Positions 1 through 7,130 are shown, counted from the first letter of the stretch. The stretch: DNA of 11,840 nt from Clostridiales bacterium UBA7273 (GCA_002472405.1 DKRV01000037.1:1-11840); one strand, 5' to 3'. Translations and numbers: made by a program. The notes: generated by a model from the sequence alone, not told the origin.

Positions 1-69
1 AAATCTGCCCGTCAAAACCGATATGTGTTCGACTCTCGTCAGCTCAAGTTAAGTGACAAGAATAAACCC

Positions 70-98
70 TTGACAGCGGGCGGAGATGATGCTATACT
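70..98 (+). promoter_or_regulatory. Sigma-70/SigA promoter of the ylxM-ffh operon
   Basis: A perfect -35 hexamer TTGACA (70-75) and a -10 hexamer TATACT (93-98) are separated by exactly 17 bp. The -10 is preceded by TGC (90-92), the extended -10 motif. Transcription should start near 105, giving a leader of about 30 nt before the GTG start of ylxM at 136. Its position directly ahead of ylxM suggests that ylxM and ffh begin a new transcription unit here rather than being read through from an upstream ftsY-type gene, which lies outside the window. Confidence 0.82.
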
Positions 99-135
99 CT
101 GTAAAGCAAAAAACGTTTACAGGGGAGGGTACGCC

Positions 136-459
136 GTGGAGAACAGTGCAGTGATGCGTTCAATGCTGTTTGATTTTTACGGCGAGCTGCTCACGGATAA
201 GCAGCGTGAGTATTTCGACCTCCGCTATAACGAGGATCTTTCGCTTGGCGAGATCGCCGAGCAGTGCGGCATATCGCGCCAGGGCGTGTGGGACATAATC
301 CGCAGAGCCGAGGCCGCGATGACCGAGATCGAAGAAAAAACCGGGCTTATAAAGCGCTTTCTCGAGCGCAACGCCCAGATAGACGAAATAATCCGGGAGC
401 TTAGGGATAAGGGCACAGAGCCGGGTATACTCAAGCAGCTGGAGGAACTTAAGATTTAG
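136..459 (+). CDS. ylxM: YlxM-family HTH protein, SRP-associated (107 aa)
   Basis: This is a small DNA-binding-like protein of the YlxM/p13 family, which is encoded next to ffh in many Firmicutes and is thought to be associated with the signal recognition particle pathway. Residues 18-31 carry the family signature around LLTDKQREYFDLRY, and a sigma-70 region-4-like helix-turn-helix follows at about 35-60 (LSLGEIAEQCGISRQGVWD). The C-terminal third is a charged helix. I choose the GTG at 136 because a strong Shine-Dalgarno AGGGGAGGG lies at 121-129 and the length (107 aa) fits the family. An in-frame ATG at 25 would precede the promoter at 70-98 and is unlikely. The stop at 457-459 overlaps the Shine-Dalgarno of ffh, so the two are translationally close. 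The family assignment is firm; the exact function is not settled in the family. Confidence 0.88.
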   Translation: MENSAVMRSMLFDFYGELLTDKQREYFDLRYNEDLSLGEIAEQCGISRQGVWDIIRRAEAAMTEIEEKTGLIKRFLERNAQIDEIIRELRDKGTEPGILKQLEELKI

Positions 460-471
460 GAGGCAGAGAAC

Positions 472-1842
472 ATGGCATTTGAATCATTGTCCGACAAGCT
501 GTCCGCTGCCTTTAAAAAGCTGCGCGGCAAGGGCAGACTGACCGCGGCAGACGTCAAGGAAGCCATGAAGGAAGTGCGCATGGCGCTTCTGGAGGCCGAT
601 GTCAGCTATAAGGTCGTAAAGGAATTTACAAAAAGCGTTACGGAGCGCGCCTCGGGTGCGGATGTGCTTGAAGCGCTCTCGCCTGCTCAGCAGGTCATCA
701 AAATAGTCAACGAAGAACTTGTAAAGCTCATGGGCAGCGAAAATCAGCGCCTGAGCATCGGCTCAAAGTCGCCGAGCGTGGTTATGCTCGTCGGCCTTCA
801 GGGTGCCGGTAAAACGACAAACGGCGCAAAGCTTGCAGCCTACATGCGCAAGCAGGGCAAGCGTCCGCTGCTGGCCGCGTGCGATATCTATCGCCCGGCT
901 GCAATAAAGCAGCTCGAGACTGTCGGCAAGCAGCTCGATATCCCCGTGTTCCAGATGGGAACTACAAATCCCGTCGATATCGCAAAGGCTGCCGTCGAGC
1001 ATGCGAAAAAGCACGGCAACGACCTTGTGTTCCTCGATACGGCAGGCCGACTGCACATTGACGAGGAGCTGATGCAGGAGCTTCAGAACATCCGTGATGA
1101 GGTCGAGCCGAGCGAGATACTGCTCGTTGTCGATGCGATGACCGGCCAGGATGCAGTGAACGCGGCAAACGCATTCAACGACGCGCTCGGCGTTACCGGC
1201 GTCATGCTCACAAAGCTTGACGGCGATGCGCGCGGCGGCGCGGCGCTTTCGATAAAGGCAAGCACCGGCAAGCCTATCAAATTCATCGGCGTCGGTGAGA
1301 AGCTCGATCAGATCGAGCCGTTCTACCCCGACCGTATGGCCTCGCGTATCCTCGGCATGGGCGACGTGCTCACGCTTATAGAAAAGGCCGAGCAGAGCTT
1401 TGACGAGAAAAAGGCCCTTGAAATGGCCGAGCGAATGAAGGCAAACCGCTTCTCGCTTTCCGATTACCTCGATCAGATGCGCTCGCTCAAGGGTATGGGC
1501 GATATAAACGACCTTGCCGGCATGATTCCCGGCGTTGACGCAAAGGCGCTCAAGGGCGCAAAGGTCGATGAAAAGGGCATGGCTCGCATCGAGGCGATAA
1601 TCCTCTCGATGACTCAGGCCGAGCGCGACGATCCGTCGATACTCAATGCCTCGCGCAAAAAGCGCATTGCCGCCGGCAGCGGCACATCGGTCGTTGATAT
1701 AAACCGCCTGCTCAAGCAGTTTGACGCGATGCAGGGCATGATGCGCCAGCTTTCCGGCAAGAACATGAAGAAGCTGCAAAAGCGCTTCGGCGGAATGGGC
1801 GGAGGCGGCGGTTTCCCCGGCCTCGGCGGATTTAAACTTTGA
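472..1842 (+). CDS. ffh: Signal recognition particle GTPase Ffh/SRP54 (456 aa)
   Basis: Ffh is the protein subunit of the signal recognition particle. It binds signal sequences of nascent membrane and secreted proteins together with SRP RNA, and hands ribosomes to the receptor FtsY in a GTP-dependent cycle. An N-terminal helical bundle occupies about residues 1-90. The G domain follows with the P-loop GLQGAGKTT (108-116), the SRP-specific insert start DIYRPAA (138-144), DTAGRL (189-194) and TKLDGDARGG (247-256). The Met-rich M domain runs from about 300 to the end, with a glycine-rich tail at 440-454. The ATG at 472 has AGGAGG at 458-463, overlapping the ylxM stop. Length is normal for bacterial Ffh and no key motif is missing. 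The neighbours ylxM and rpsP are the usual Firmicutes context. Confidence 0.98.
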   Translation: MAFESLSDKLSAAFKKLRGKGRLTAADVKEAMKEVRMALLEADVSYKVVKEFTKSVTERASGADVLEALSPAQQVIKIVNEELVKLMGSENQRLSIGSKSPSVVMLVGLQGAGKTTNGAKLAAYMRKQGKRPLLAACDIYRPAAIKQLETVGKQLDIPVFQMGTTNPVDIAKAAVEHAKKHGNDLVFLDTAGRLHIDEELMQELQNIRDEVEPSEILLVVDAMTGQDAVNAANAFNDALGVTGVMLTKLDGDARGGAALSIKASTGKPIKFIGVGEKLDQIEPFYPDRMASRILGMGDVLTLIEKAEQSFDEKKALEMAERMKANRFSLSDYLDQMRSLKGMGDINDLAGMIPGVDAKALKGAKVDEKGMARIEAIILSMTQAERDDPSILNASRKKRIAAGSGTSVVDINRLLKQFDAMQGMMRQLSGKNMKKLQKRFGGMGGGGGFPGLGGFKL

Positions 1843-1899
1843 TTACTTTCGCAAACGCGTTTGTAATATATGAAGAAATAATATGGAGGTGAAAGATAA

Positions 1900-2136
1900 A
1901 TGGTAAAGATCAGACTTCGCAGAATGGGCGCAAAGAAGGCACCTTTCTACCGCATCGTCGTTGCTGACTCCCGTTGCCCCCGTGACGGCCGCTTCATCGA
2001 GGAGATAGGCACTTACGATCCCATGGCAGAGGGCGAAAACATCAAGGTCGATCTCGAGCGCGCAAAGTACTGGATATCCAACGGTGCTCAGCCTACCGAG
2101 ACCGTACGCGGCCTGCTTACTAAAGTCGAGGCCTAA
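1900..2136 (+). CDS. rpsP: 30S ribosomal protein S16 (78 aa)
   Basis: S16 is a small-subunit protein that binds 16S rRNA early in 30S assembly. The N-terminus (VKIRLRRMGAKKAPFYRIVV, residues 2-21) followed by the DGRFIEEIGTYDP segment (29-41) is diagnostic of the family, and 78 residues is a typical bacterial length. The ATG at 1900 has a strong GGAGGTGA at 1885-1892. The gene sits 57 bp after ffh and 18 bp before khpA. The arrangement with downstream khpA, rimM and trmD matches the conserved rpsP-ylqC-rimM-trmD cluster of Firmicutes. RimM, encoded next, also acts in 30S maturation. Confidence 0.98.
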   Translation: MVKIRLRRMGAKKAPFYRIVVADSRCPRDGRFIEEIGTYDPMAEGENIKVDLERAKYWISNGAQPTETVRGLLTKVEA

Positions 2137-2154
2137 CAAGGAGAAGCTACCGGC

Positions 2155-2385
2155 ATGAAAGAACTTTTGACCTATATCGTACAGAGCCTCGTTGAAAAAC
2201 CCGAAGAGGTCTCTGTGACCGAGCGCGTTCACGGCGGCGAGACCGTATATGAAGTACGCGTAGCTGACGGAGACATGGGCAAGGTCATTGGCCGGCAGGG
2301 CAGGATCGTAAAAGAGATCCGTATACTCATGCGGGCTGTCGCCCAGAGACAGGGCAAAAAGGTTTCAGTCGATATCATGGACTGA
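2155..2385 (+). CDS. khpA: KH-domain RNA-binding protein KhpA/YlqC (76 aa)
   Basis: This is a single KH domain occupying nearly the whole protein. The RNA-binding GXXG loop is visible as GRQG at residues 46-49 within GKVIGRQGRIVKEIRILMRA (42-61). In Firmicutes the family (KhpA, also YlqC) works with KhpB/Jag as an RNA chaperone or binding pair linked to cell elongation and division; this role is known for relatives and is inferred here. The start ATG at 2155 has AAGGAG at 2139-2144. It is the last gene before a strong terminator, so it is transcribed with rpsP and ffh rather than with rimM. Confidence 0.94.
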   Translation: MKELLTYIVQSLVEKPEEVSVTERVHGGETVYEVRVADGDMGKVIGRQGRIVKEIRILMRAVAQRQGKKVSVDIMD

Positions 2386-2387
2386 TT

Positions 2388-2422
2388 AAAAAGCAGAACG
2401 GAAATTACCGTTCTGCTTTTTT
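2388..2422 (+). terminator. Intrinsic terminator after khpA
   Basis: A perfect 14-bp stem (AAAAAGCAGAACGG, 2388-2401, with CCGTTCTGCTTTTT, 2408-2421) encloses a 6-nt AAATTA loop and ends in a run of six T residues (2417-2422). It starts two bases after the khpA stop. The A-run on the left arm mirrors the T-run, so it could also act for transcription from the opposite direction, although no opposing gene is seen. Confidence 0.93.
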
Positions 2423-2428
2423 GTTGTT

Positions 2429-2455
2429 CACAAAGTACACAAAGTGCACAAAGTG
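2429..2455 (+). repeat. Three tandem 9-bp repeats in the khpA-rimM gap
   Basis: CACAAAGTA, CACAAAGTG and CACAAAGTG lie directly head to tail (2429-2437, 2438-2446, 2447-2455), followed by a partial CA. The 9-bp period is not coding and sits between the khpA terminator and the weak promoter of rimM. It may be an operator-like array or simple replication slippage; nothing in the sequence decides this. Confidence 0.6.
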
Positions 2456-2475
2456 CATTTTTAGTGCCGCCGCGC

Positions 2476-2504
2476 TTGTTAAATCGTGAGTATTGTGGTA
2501 AATT
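2476..2504 (+). promoter_or_regulatory. Weak extended -10 promoter for rimM-trmD-rsmA
   Basis: TTGTTA (2476-2481) and TAAATT (2499-2504) are 17 bp apart, with TGG (2496-2498) giving an extended -10 context. Both hexamers match consensus only partly. A better-looking hexamer, TATACT (2506-2511), is 24 bp from the same -35 and would need a different upstream element. A promoter is expected here because a strong terminator separates khpA from rimM. The exact hexamers are uncertain. Confidence 0.4.
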
Positions 2505-2533
2505 ATATACTGACCAACTATGGAGGTTTTCAC

Positions 2534-3022
2534 ATGGAAAAGCAGCAGTATATCGAAGCGGGCAAAATCGTGAATACACACGGTGTGCGCGGCGAGGTCA
2601 AGATCCAGGTGTGGCTTGACAGCCCGGAGTTCATGCGCCGTTTTAAGACTGTATATATTGACTCAAAGCCGGTCGGGCTCCTCTCATCGCGCGCGCATAA
2701 GGGCTTTCTTATCGCCATGCTCGACGGGGTGGAGGATATAAACGCGGCCATGAGTTTGAAGAATAAAACCGTTTACATCGACCGCGCGGATGCAAAGCTC
2801 AAAAAAGGAGAATATTTCCTGTGCGATATCATCGGCTCGCGCGTCGAGAGAGAAAACGGCGAGCTTGTCGGCACACTTGAGGATATCCTCGAAACGCCGG
2901 CATCGTCTGTTTACATCGTTCGCGGCGAAACAGAGCACATGATCCCGGCGGTCCCTGAATTCGTGCTCAAAACCGATGCCGAAAACGGGATAATAACCGT
3001 GCGCCTGATAGAAGGCATGTAA
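2534..3022 (+). CDS. rimM: Ribosome maturation factor RimM (162 aa)
   Basis: RimM binds S19 and assists maturation of the 16S rRNA 3' domain in 30S assembly. The N-terminal RimM domain opens with IEAGKIVNTHGVRGEVKI (residues 7-24), the family signature. A PRC-barrel domain covers about 93-162, starting at the EYFLCD segment and ending with IPAVPEFVLKTD (137-148). I choose the ATG at 2534 because TGGAGG lies at 2521-2526 and the IEAGKI signature then sits near the N-terminus. An in-frame GTG at 2486 would add 16 unconserved residues. It is followed by trmD, its usual partner, with a 39-bp gap. Confidence 0.96.
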   Translation: MEKQQYIEAGKIVNTHGVRGEVKIQVWLDSPEFMRRFKTVYIDSKPVGLLSSRAHKGFLIAMLDGVEDINAAMSLKNKTVYIDRADAKLKKGEYFLCDIIGSRVERENGELVGTLEDILETPASSVYIVRGETEHMIPAVPEFVLKTDAENGIITVRLIEGM

Positions 3023-3061
3023 TATATTATGTTAACTGACAATAAGGAGAGCTTCCCCGGA

Positions 3062-4342
3062 ATGAGAATAGATATAATGACGCTGTTCCCGGATACGATG
3101 AATGCGATAATGCATGAAAGCATCCTCGGACGGGCGGCGAAAAAGGGGATAATCGAGATAAACTGCGTGCAGATACGCGATTATACGGAAAATAAGCAGT
3201 GCCAGGTAGACGACTATCCGTATGGCGGCGGTTGGGGCTGCGTTATGATGGCGCAGCCGCTCAAGTCCTGCCTTGATGACATTATGTCAACTGCGCAGGG
3301 CAAGCGCAGCCGCGTTATCTACATGTCGCCGCAGGGCAAGCCATACGATCAGGCAACGGCAAGGCGACTTAAAAACGACTATGACCATCTCGTGCTCGTG
3401 TGCGGCCATTATGAGGGCATAGACGAGCGCTTTATCGAGCAGTGCGTCGATGAGGAGATATCGCTGGGCGATTTCGTCCTGACAGGCGGAGAGCTTGCCG
3501 CGATGGCGGTTGCCGACTCCGTGTGCCGCCTCGTGCCGGGCGTTCTGGCCGATGAGGAGTGCTTCACCGGCGAAAGCCACTGGGACGGAGTGCTCGAATA
3601 TCCGCAGTATACGCGCCCCGAGGTCTGGGAGGGCAGGGAAGTGCCGAAGGTGCTTCTCGGCGGAGACCATGCTGCCGTTGCGCGCTGGCGGCGCAAAAAA
3701 AGCCTTGAGCGCACGATGGACAAGCGCCCGGATATGTTTGAAAAGCTTGAGCTGACGGATAAAACCGACTTGAAGCTTTTGGGCGAGATAAAGAAAGAGC
3801 GCAGCCGCATGCAGCTCACAAAGCCGATAGAGTGCCGCAAGGCCGTGCCGGAGGATATGGATGAGATAATGCTCATCGTGCGTCAGGCCCGCAATTACCT
3901 CAAAAAGCACAGGGTTGATCAGTGGCAGGGCGAGTATCCGGCCGAGGCAAACTTCCTGCCGGATATAAATGCCGGAAGATGCTTTGTTATGACATATGGC
4001 GGCGCGGTCGCAGGCTTCTTCTGCCTCGGCGAAGAGCCTGAGCCGGATTACGACGGCATAACCGACGGCCGCTGGCACGGCGAGGGCAAATACTGCACGC
4101 TGCACCGCGCGGCGGTAGCTGCCGAGTTCCGCGGGACCGGACTGAGCCAAAAGCTCATGGAAGCTCTTGAATGCCATTCAAGAGCCTTGGGGGCAAAGTC
4201 TATACGCACCGATACGCACAGAAAAAACAAGGCTATGCAGCAGCTTCTGCGCGCAAGCGGCTTTGTCTATCGCGGAAACATGCTCTGCTCGGCCGAGCCT
4301 GGGCACGACCCTGCGCGCCAGTGCTTTGAAAAACTGCTTTGA
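3062..4342 (+). CDS. trmD: TrmD tRNA (guanine-37-N1)-methyltransferase fused to a GNAT acetyltransferase (426 aa)
   Basis: The N-terminal half (about 1-245) is TrmD, which uses SAM to make m1G37 next to the anticodon and so prevents +1 frameshifting. Motifs seen are DIMTLFPDTM (4-13), DDYPYGGGWG (50-59), CGHYEGIDERF (114-124), SLGDFVLTGGELAAM (134-148) and YPQYTRPEVW (180-189). Arg156 and Asp175 sit where the family's catalytic Arg and Asp lie. The reading frame then continues, without a stop, into a GNAT N-acetyltransferase (about 257-426). It shows the N-terminal RKAVPEDMDEIM, a VDQWQGEYP segment (285-293), the acetyl-CoA loop RGTGLS (357-362) and the C-terminal THRKNKAMQQLLRASGF (385-401). 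Stand-alone TrmD is usually about 230-260 aa, so the extension is a whole added domain. ATG 3062 is chosen for AAGGAGA at 3044-3050; an in-frame ATG at 3029 lacks a good site. The GGG-W-G-C loop differs from the common GGGxGM. The acetylation substrate is unknown. Confidence 0.95.
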   Translation: MRIDIMTLFPDTMNAIMHESILGRAAKKGIIEINCVQIRDYTENKQCQVDDYPYGGGWGCVMMAQPLKSCLDDIMSTAQGKRSRVIYMSPQGKPYDQATARRLKNDYDHLVLVCGHYEGIDERFIEQCVDEEISLGDFVLTGGELAAMAVADSVCRLVPGVLADEECFTGESHWDGVLEYPQYTRPEVWEGREVPKVLLGGDHAAVARWRRKKSLERTMDKRPDMFEKLELTDKTDLKLLGEIKKERSRMQLTKPIECRKAVPEDMDEIMLIVRQARNYLKKHRVDQWQGEYPAEANFLPDINAGRCFVMTYGGAVAGFFCLGEEPEPDYDGITDGRWHGEGKYCTLHRAAVAAEFRGTGLSQKLMEALECHSRALGAKSIRTDTHRKNKAMQQLLRASGFVYRGNMLCSAEPGHDPARQCFEKLL

Positions 4343-4353
4343 CGGAGAAAACG

Positions 4354-5214
4354 ATGGATCTTACGAACATAAACGATATAAAGGCACTGCTTGCGCGGCA
4401 CGGCTTCCGCTTTTCCAAATCCATGGGGCAGAACTTTTTGACCGCTGCGTGGGTGCCGGAGGATATCGCCGACGCATCCGGGCTTGACGAGCGCACCGGC
4501 GTTTTGGAGATCGGCCCAGGCATAGGCTGCCTCACCGAGCAGCTTTCAATGCGCGCAGGCAAGGTCGTTTCCGTCGAGATTGACAAGGCACTCAAACCGG
4601 TGCTTCGGGAGACTCTCGGAGGCTGTGAAAATGTCGAGATAGTTTTCGATGATGTGCTCAAGGTCGATATTCCTTCGCTTTTGGATGAAAAAATGCCGGG
4701 AATGCGACACGTTGTGTGCGCCAATCTGCCGTATAATGTGACGGGACCTGTGATATCAAAGCTTTTGGAGAGCGGCTGCTTTGACTGCGTGACGGTCATG
4801 ATCCAGCGTGAAGTGGCACGCAGAATATGCGCAAAGCCCGGAACGGGCGATTACGGCGCGTTCACGGTGTTTGTAAACTGGTTTGCACAGCCAGAGCTTC
4901 TTTTCGATGTGCCGCCCGGCTGCTTCATTCCGCAGCCCAAGGTGACCTCGAGCGTAATACGTCTTACGCGGAGATCCGAGCCACCGGCAGAGGTAAAAAG
5001 CGAGGCAATGTTCATGCGCGTTGTGAAGGCGGCATTCGCCCAGCGGCGCAAGACTTTGCTGAACGCTTTAAGTGCAGGATTTGGCGAAATGAGCAAGGAA
5101 ACCGTTGAAAAATGCCTTACAGATAGTGGTTTTGACCCAAAACTGCGCGGAGAGGTCCTTTCAATTGGTGAATTTGCAAAAATCGCGGATGCTTTTTGCG
5201 CTGTTTTAGATTAA
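4354..5214 (+). CDS. rsmA: 16S rRNA dimethyladenosine transferase RsmA/KsgA (286 aa)
   Basis: RsmA dimethylates two adjacent adenines (A1518 and A1519 in E. coli numbering) in helix 45 of 16S rRNA, a late checkpoint of 30S assembly. The sequence shows the N-terminal SKSMGQNFL (21-29), the SAM-binding LEIGPGIG (51-58), the acidic VEIDKAL (74-80), the catalytic ANLPYN (123-128), QREVARR (151-157) and PQPKVTSSVIRL (193-204). The C-terminal small helical domain is complete. The ATG at 4354 has GGAG at 4344-4347 and lies 11 bp after the trmD stop, indicating co-transcription. An in-frame TTG at 4339 would overlap trmD and is less likely. The neighbours rimM and trmD give a small operon devoted to 30S maturation and tRNA/rRNA methylation. 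Confidence 0.97.
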   Translation: MDLTNINDIKALLARHGFRFSKSMGQNFLTAAWVPEDIADASGLDERTGVLEIGPGIGCLTEQLSMRAGKVVSVEIDKALKPVLRETLGGCENVEIVFDDVLKVDIPSLLDEKMPGMRHVVCANLPYNVTGPVISKLLESGCFDCVTVMIQREVARRICAKPGTGDYGAFTVFVNWFAQPELLFDVPPGCFIPQPKVTSSVIRLTRRSEPPAEVKSEAMFMRVVKAAFAQRRKTLLNALSAGFGEMSKETVEKCLTDSGFDPKLRGEVLSIGEFAKIADAFCAVLD

Positions 5215-5237
5215 TTTTTGTAAGCAAAATGCATTGA

Positions 5238-5266
5238 TTAAGAACTATCAAAGATGGTAGTCTTAA
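5238..5266. promoter_or_regulatory. Imperfect dyad upstream of pckA, possible operator
   Basis: TTAAGA (5238-5243) and TCTTAA (5261-5266) form an inverted repeat, with partly matching inner bases (CTA at 5245-5247, TAG at 5258-5260) around an AT-rich centre. It lies in the 101-bp AT-rich gap between rsmA and pckA, about 50 bp ahead of the pckA start. AT-rich sequence at 5275-5297 could hold a -10 but no clear -35/-10 pair was found. It could be a regulator binding site or a weak RNA hairpin. Confidence 0.3.
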
Positions 5267-5315
5267 TTAAGGTGTTATTGGTAATAATTTTTATGAAAAT
5301 ATGGAGGAAAAGATC

Positions 5316-7082
5316 ATGAAACTGACCGATAATGTCCACATTCTCAAGTGGGTCGACGAAATGGCCGCACTCACCAAGCCCGAGAAGATCGTTTGGATCG
5401 ACGGCTCTGAAGAGCAGCTCGAGCAGCTGCGCGCCGAAGCTATGGGCACAGGCGAGCTTATTAAGCTCAACGAAGAGAAGCTCCCCGGATGCTACCTTCA
5501 CCGTTCGGACGTAAACGACGTTGCGCGCGTCGAAGATCGCACCTTTATTTGCTCCAAGCGTCAGGAGGATGCAGGTCCGACCAACAACTGGATGGATCCT
5601 CAGGAGATGTACAAAAAGCTGTATGAGATATTCGACGGCTCGATGAAGGGACGCACGATGTATGTCATCCCCTATTCGATGGGCGTTGTCGGCTCTGACT
5701 TTGCTAAGTACGGCATCGAGCTTACCGACAGCATCTATGTCGTCGTATCCATGGCAATAATGACCCGTATCGGCACCAAGGTGCTCGACGCTATCGGCGA
5801 CAATGCCGACTATATCAAGGGCCTGCACTCCAAGGCTCAGCTCGATCCCGAGAAGAGATACATCGTCCACTTCCCGGAGGACAACACCATCATGTCCGTC
5901 AACTCCGGCTACGGCGGAAACGTTCTGCTCGGCAAAAAGTGCTTTGCACTGCGCATAGCCTCCACCCTCGGCAGAAAAGAGGACTGGATGGCAGAGCATA
6001 TGCTCATCCTCGGCGTTGAAAACCCGCAGGGTGAGATTCGTTATGTTTGCGGCGCATTCCCGTCTGCATGCGGCAAAACGAACCTCGCAATGCTCATCCC
6101 CCCCGAGGCCTACCGTGAAAAGGGCTGGAAGTGCTGGACGGTCGGCGACGATATCGCATGGCTGCGCATCGGTCCCGACGGCAGATTGTGGGCAGTAAAC
6201 CCCGAAAACGGCTTCTTTGGCGTTGCTCCCGGCACCAGCGCAAAGTCAAACCCCAACGCACTTGCCGCAACCAAGAAGAACACCATCTTCACCAACGTTG
6301 TCCACAATCTTGACGACAACACCGTCTGGTGGGAAGGCATGGATAAGAATCCTCCCAAGAACGCGGAAAACTGGAAGGGCGAAAAGTGGGACTGCACCGA
6401 CGGCAGCAAGGGCGCACACCCCAACTCTCGTTTCACCGCTCCGGCAGTCAACTGCCCCTGCATCAGCCCCGAGTTTGAGAGCAAGACCGGCGTTCCCATC
6501 TCCGCAATAATCTTCGGCGGCCGCCGCGCAAAGACCGCTCCTCTGGTCTATCAGTCCCGTGACTGGAATCACGGCGTGTTCGTCGGCTCCATCATGGCAA
6601 GCGAAACCACCGCAGCTGCAACCGGCAAGGTCGGCGTTGTAAGACGTGACCCCATGGCAATGCGTCCGTTCTGCGGCTACAATATGGGCGACTACTGGCA
6701 GCACTGGCTCGATATGGGCGCAAAGCTTTCCAATCCCCCGAAGATCTTCAACGTCAACTGGTTCCGCACCGATGACGAGGGCAACTTCGAGTGGCCCGGC
6801 TTCGGCGATAACCTGCGCGTTGTCGAGTGGATACTCGGCCGCTGCTTCGGCGAGAAGGACGCAGTCGAGACCGAGCTTGGCTATGAGCCCAAGCCCGAGG
6901 ACATCAACCTCGAAGGCGTTGATGTCACTCTCGACACCGTTAAGGATATCCTCGGAGTCGATAAGGAGCTATGGCTTGAGGAATGCAAGGGCATCCGCGA
7001 GTATTACGCACAGTTCGGTGATAAGCTGCCCAAAAAGCTTGCACAGGAACTCGACGACCTCGAGGCAAGACTTAAAAAGTAA
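5316..7082 (+). CDS. pckA: GTP-dependent phosphoenolpyruvate carboxykinase (588 aa)
   Basis: This enzyme interconverts oxaloacetate + GTP with PEP + CO2 + GDP in the cytosol. The sequence is of the GTP class, not the ATP class. It shows RTMYVIPYSMGVVGSDFAKY (113-132) with IELTDSIYVV following, YGGNVLLGKKCFALR (209-223) with metal-site lysine, AFPSACGKTNLAM (247-259) containing the P-loop and hyper-reactive Cys252, and GDDIAWLRIGPDGRLWAVNP (277-296) with the metal-binding Asp pair. PENGFFGVAPGTS and, later, FGGRRAKTAPLVYQ and MRPFCGYNMGDYWQHWL are also family signatures. The ATG at 5316 has GGAGG at 5303-5307. Length is usual for the family. In fermenting Clostridia the enzyme often runs toward oxaloacetate, fixing CO2 and making GTP, which is an inference here. 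It sits beside ppdK, so both enzymes of the PEP branch point are together. Confidence 0.97.
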   Translation: MKLTDNVHILKWVDEMAALTKPEKIVWIDGSEEQLEQLRAEAMGTGELIKLNEEKLPGCYLHRSDVNDVARVEDRTFICSKRQEDAGPTNNWMDPQEMYKKLYEIFDGSMKGRTMYVIPYSMGVVGSDFAKYGIELTDSIYVVVSMAIMTRIGTKVLDAIGDNADYIKGLHSKAQLDPEKRYIVHFPEDNTIMSVNSGYGGNVLLGKKCFALRIASTLGRKEDWMAEHMLILGVENPQGEIRYVCGAFPSACGKTNLAMLIPPEAYREKGWKCWTVGDDIAWLRIGPDGRLWAVNPENGFFGVAPGTSAKSNPNALAATKKNTIFTNVVHNLDDNTVWWEGMDKNPPKNAENWKGEKWDCTDGSKGAHPNSRFTAPAVNCPCISPEFESKTGVPISAIIFGGRRAKTAPLVYQSRDWNHGVFVGSIMASETTAAATGKVGVVRRDPMAMRPFCGYNMGDYWQHWLDMGAKLSNPPKIFNVNWFRTDDEGNFEWPGFGDNLRVVEWILGRCFGEKDAVETELGYEPKPEDINLEGVDVTLDTVKDILGVDKELWLEECKGIREYYAQFGDKLPKKLAQELDDLEARLKK

Positions 7083-7086
7083 AAAA

Positions 7087-7106
7087 ACGCGCGCTTTTGC
7101 GCGCGT
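7087..7106. other. GC-rich hairpin between pckA and ppdK
   Basis: ACGCGCGC (7087-7094) and GCGCGCGT (7099-7106) form a perfect 8-bp stem with a TTTT loop, five bases after the pckA stop. On the + strand no T-run follows, so it is not a normal terminator for pckA. Preceding A residues (7081-7087) make it terminator-like only when read on the - strand. In the + transcript it more likely stabilises the upstream mRNA or sets relative expression of pckA and ppdK. Confidence 0.6.
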
Positions 7107-7130
7107 AAGCATAGAAAGGATGATTACCCA

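Noticed and set aside
1..52. Possible 3' end of a tRNA or tmRNA (TTCGACT T-loop-like sequence at about 27-33)
   Set aside because: Only the T-loop resembles a tRNA; the adjoining 5-bp stem has a mismatch, no CCA is present, and the rest lies off the window, so it cannot be supported.
763..1779. Minus-strand open frame of 338 codons opposite ffh
   Set aside because: It is a shadow of the ffh codon pattern with no recognisable motif and no ribosome binding site.
1843..1899. Terminator or separate promoter between ffh and rpsP (12-bp palindrome CAAACGCGTTTG at 1852-1863)
   Set aside because: The palindrome leaves at most a 4-bp stem, no T-run follows, and no -35/-10 pair with proper spacing was found; read-through from ffh is the simpler view.
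2429..2455. CRISPR-like repeats
   Set aside because: The 9-bp units are directly adjacent with no spacers and only three copies, so they are not a CRISPR array.
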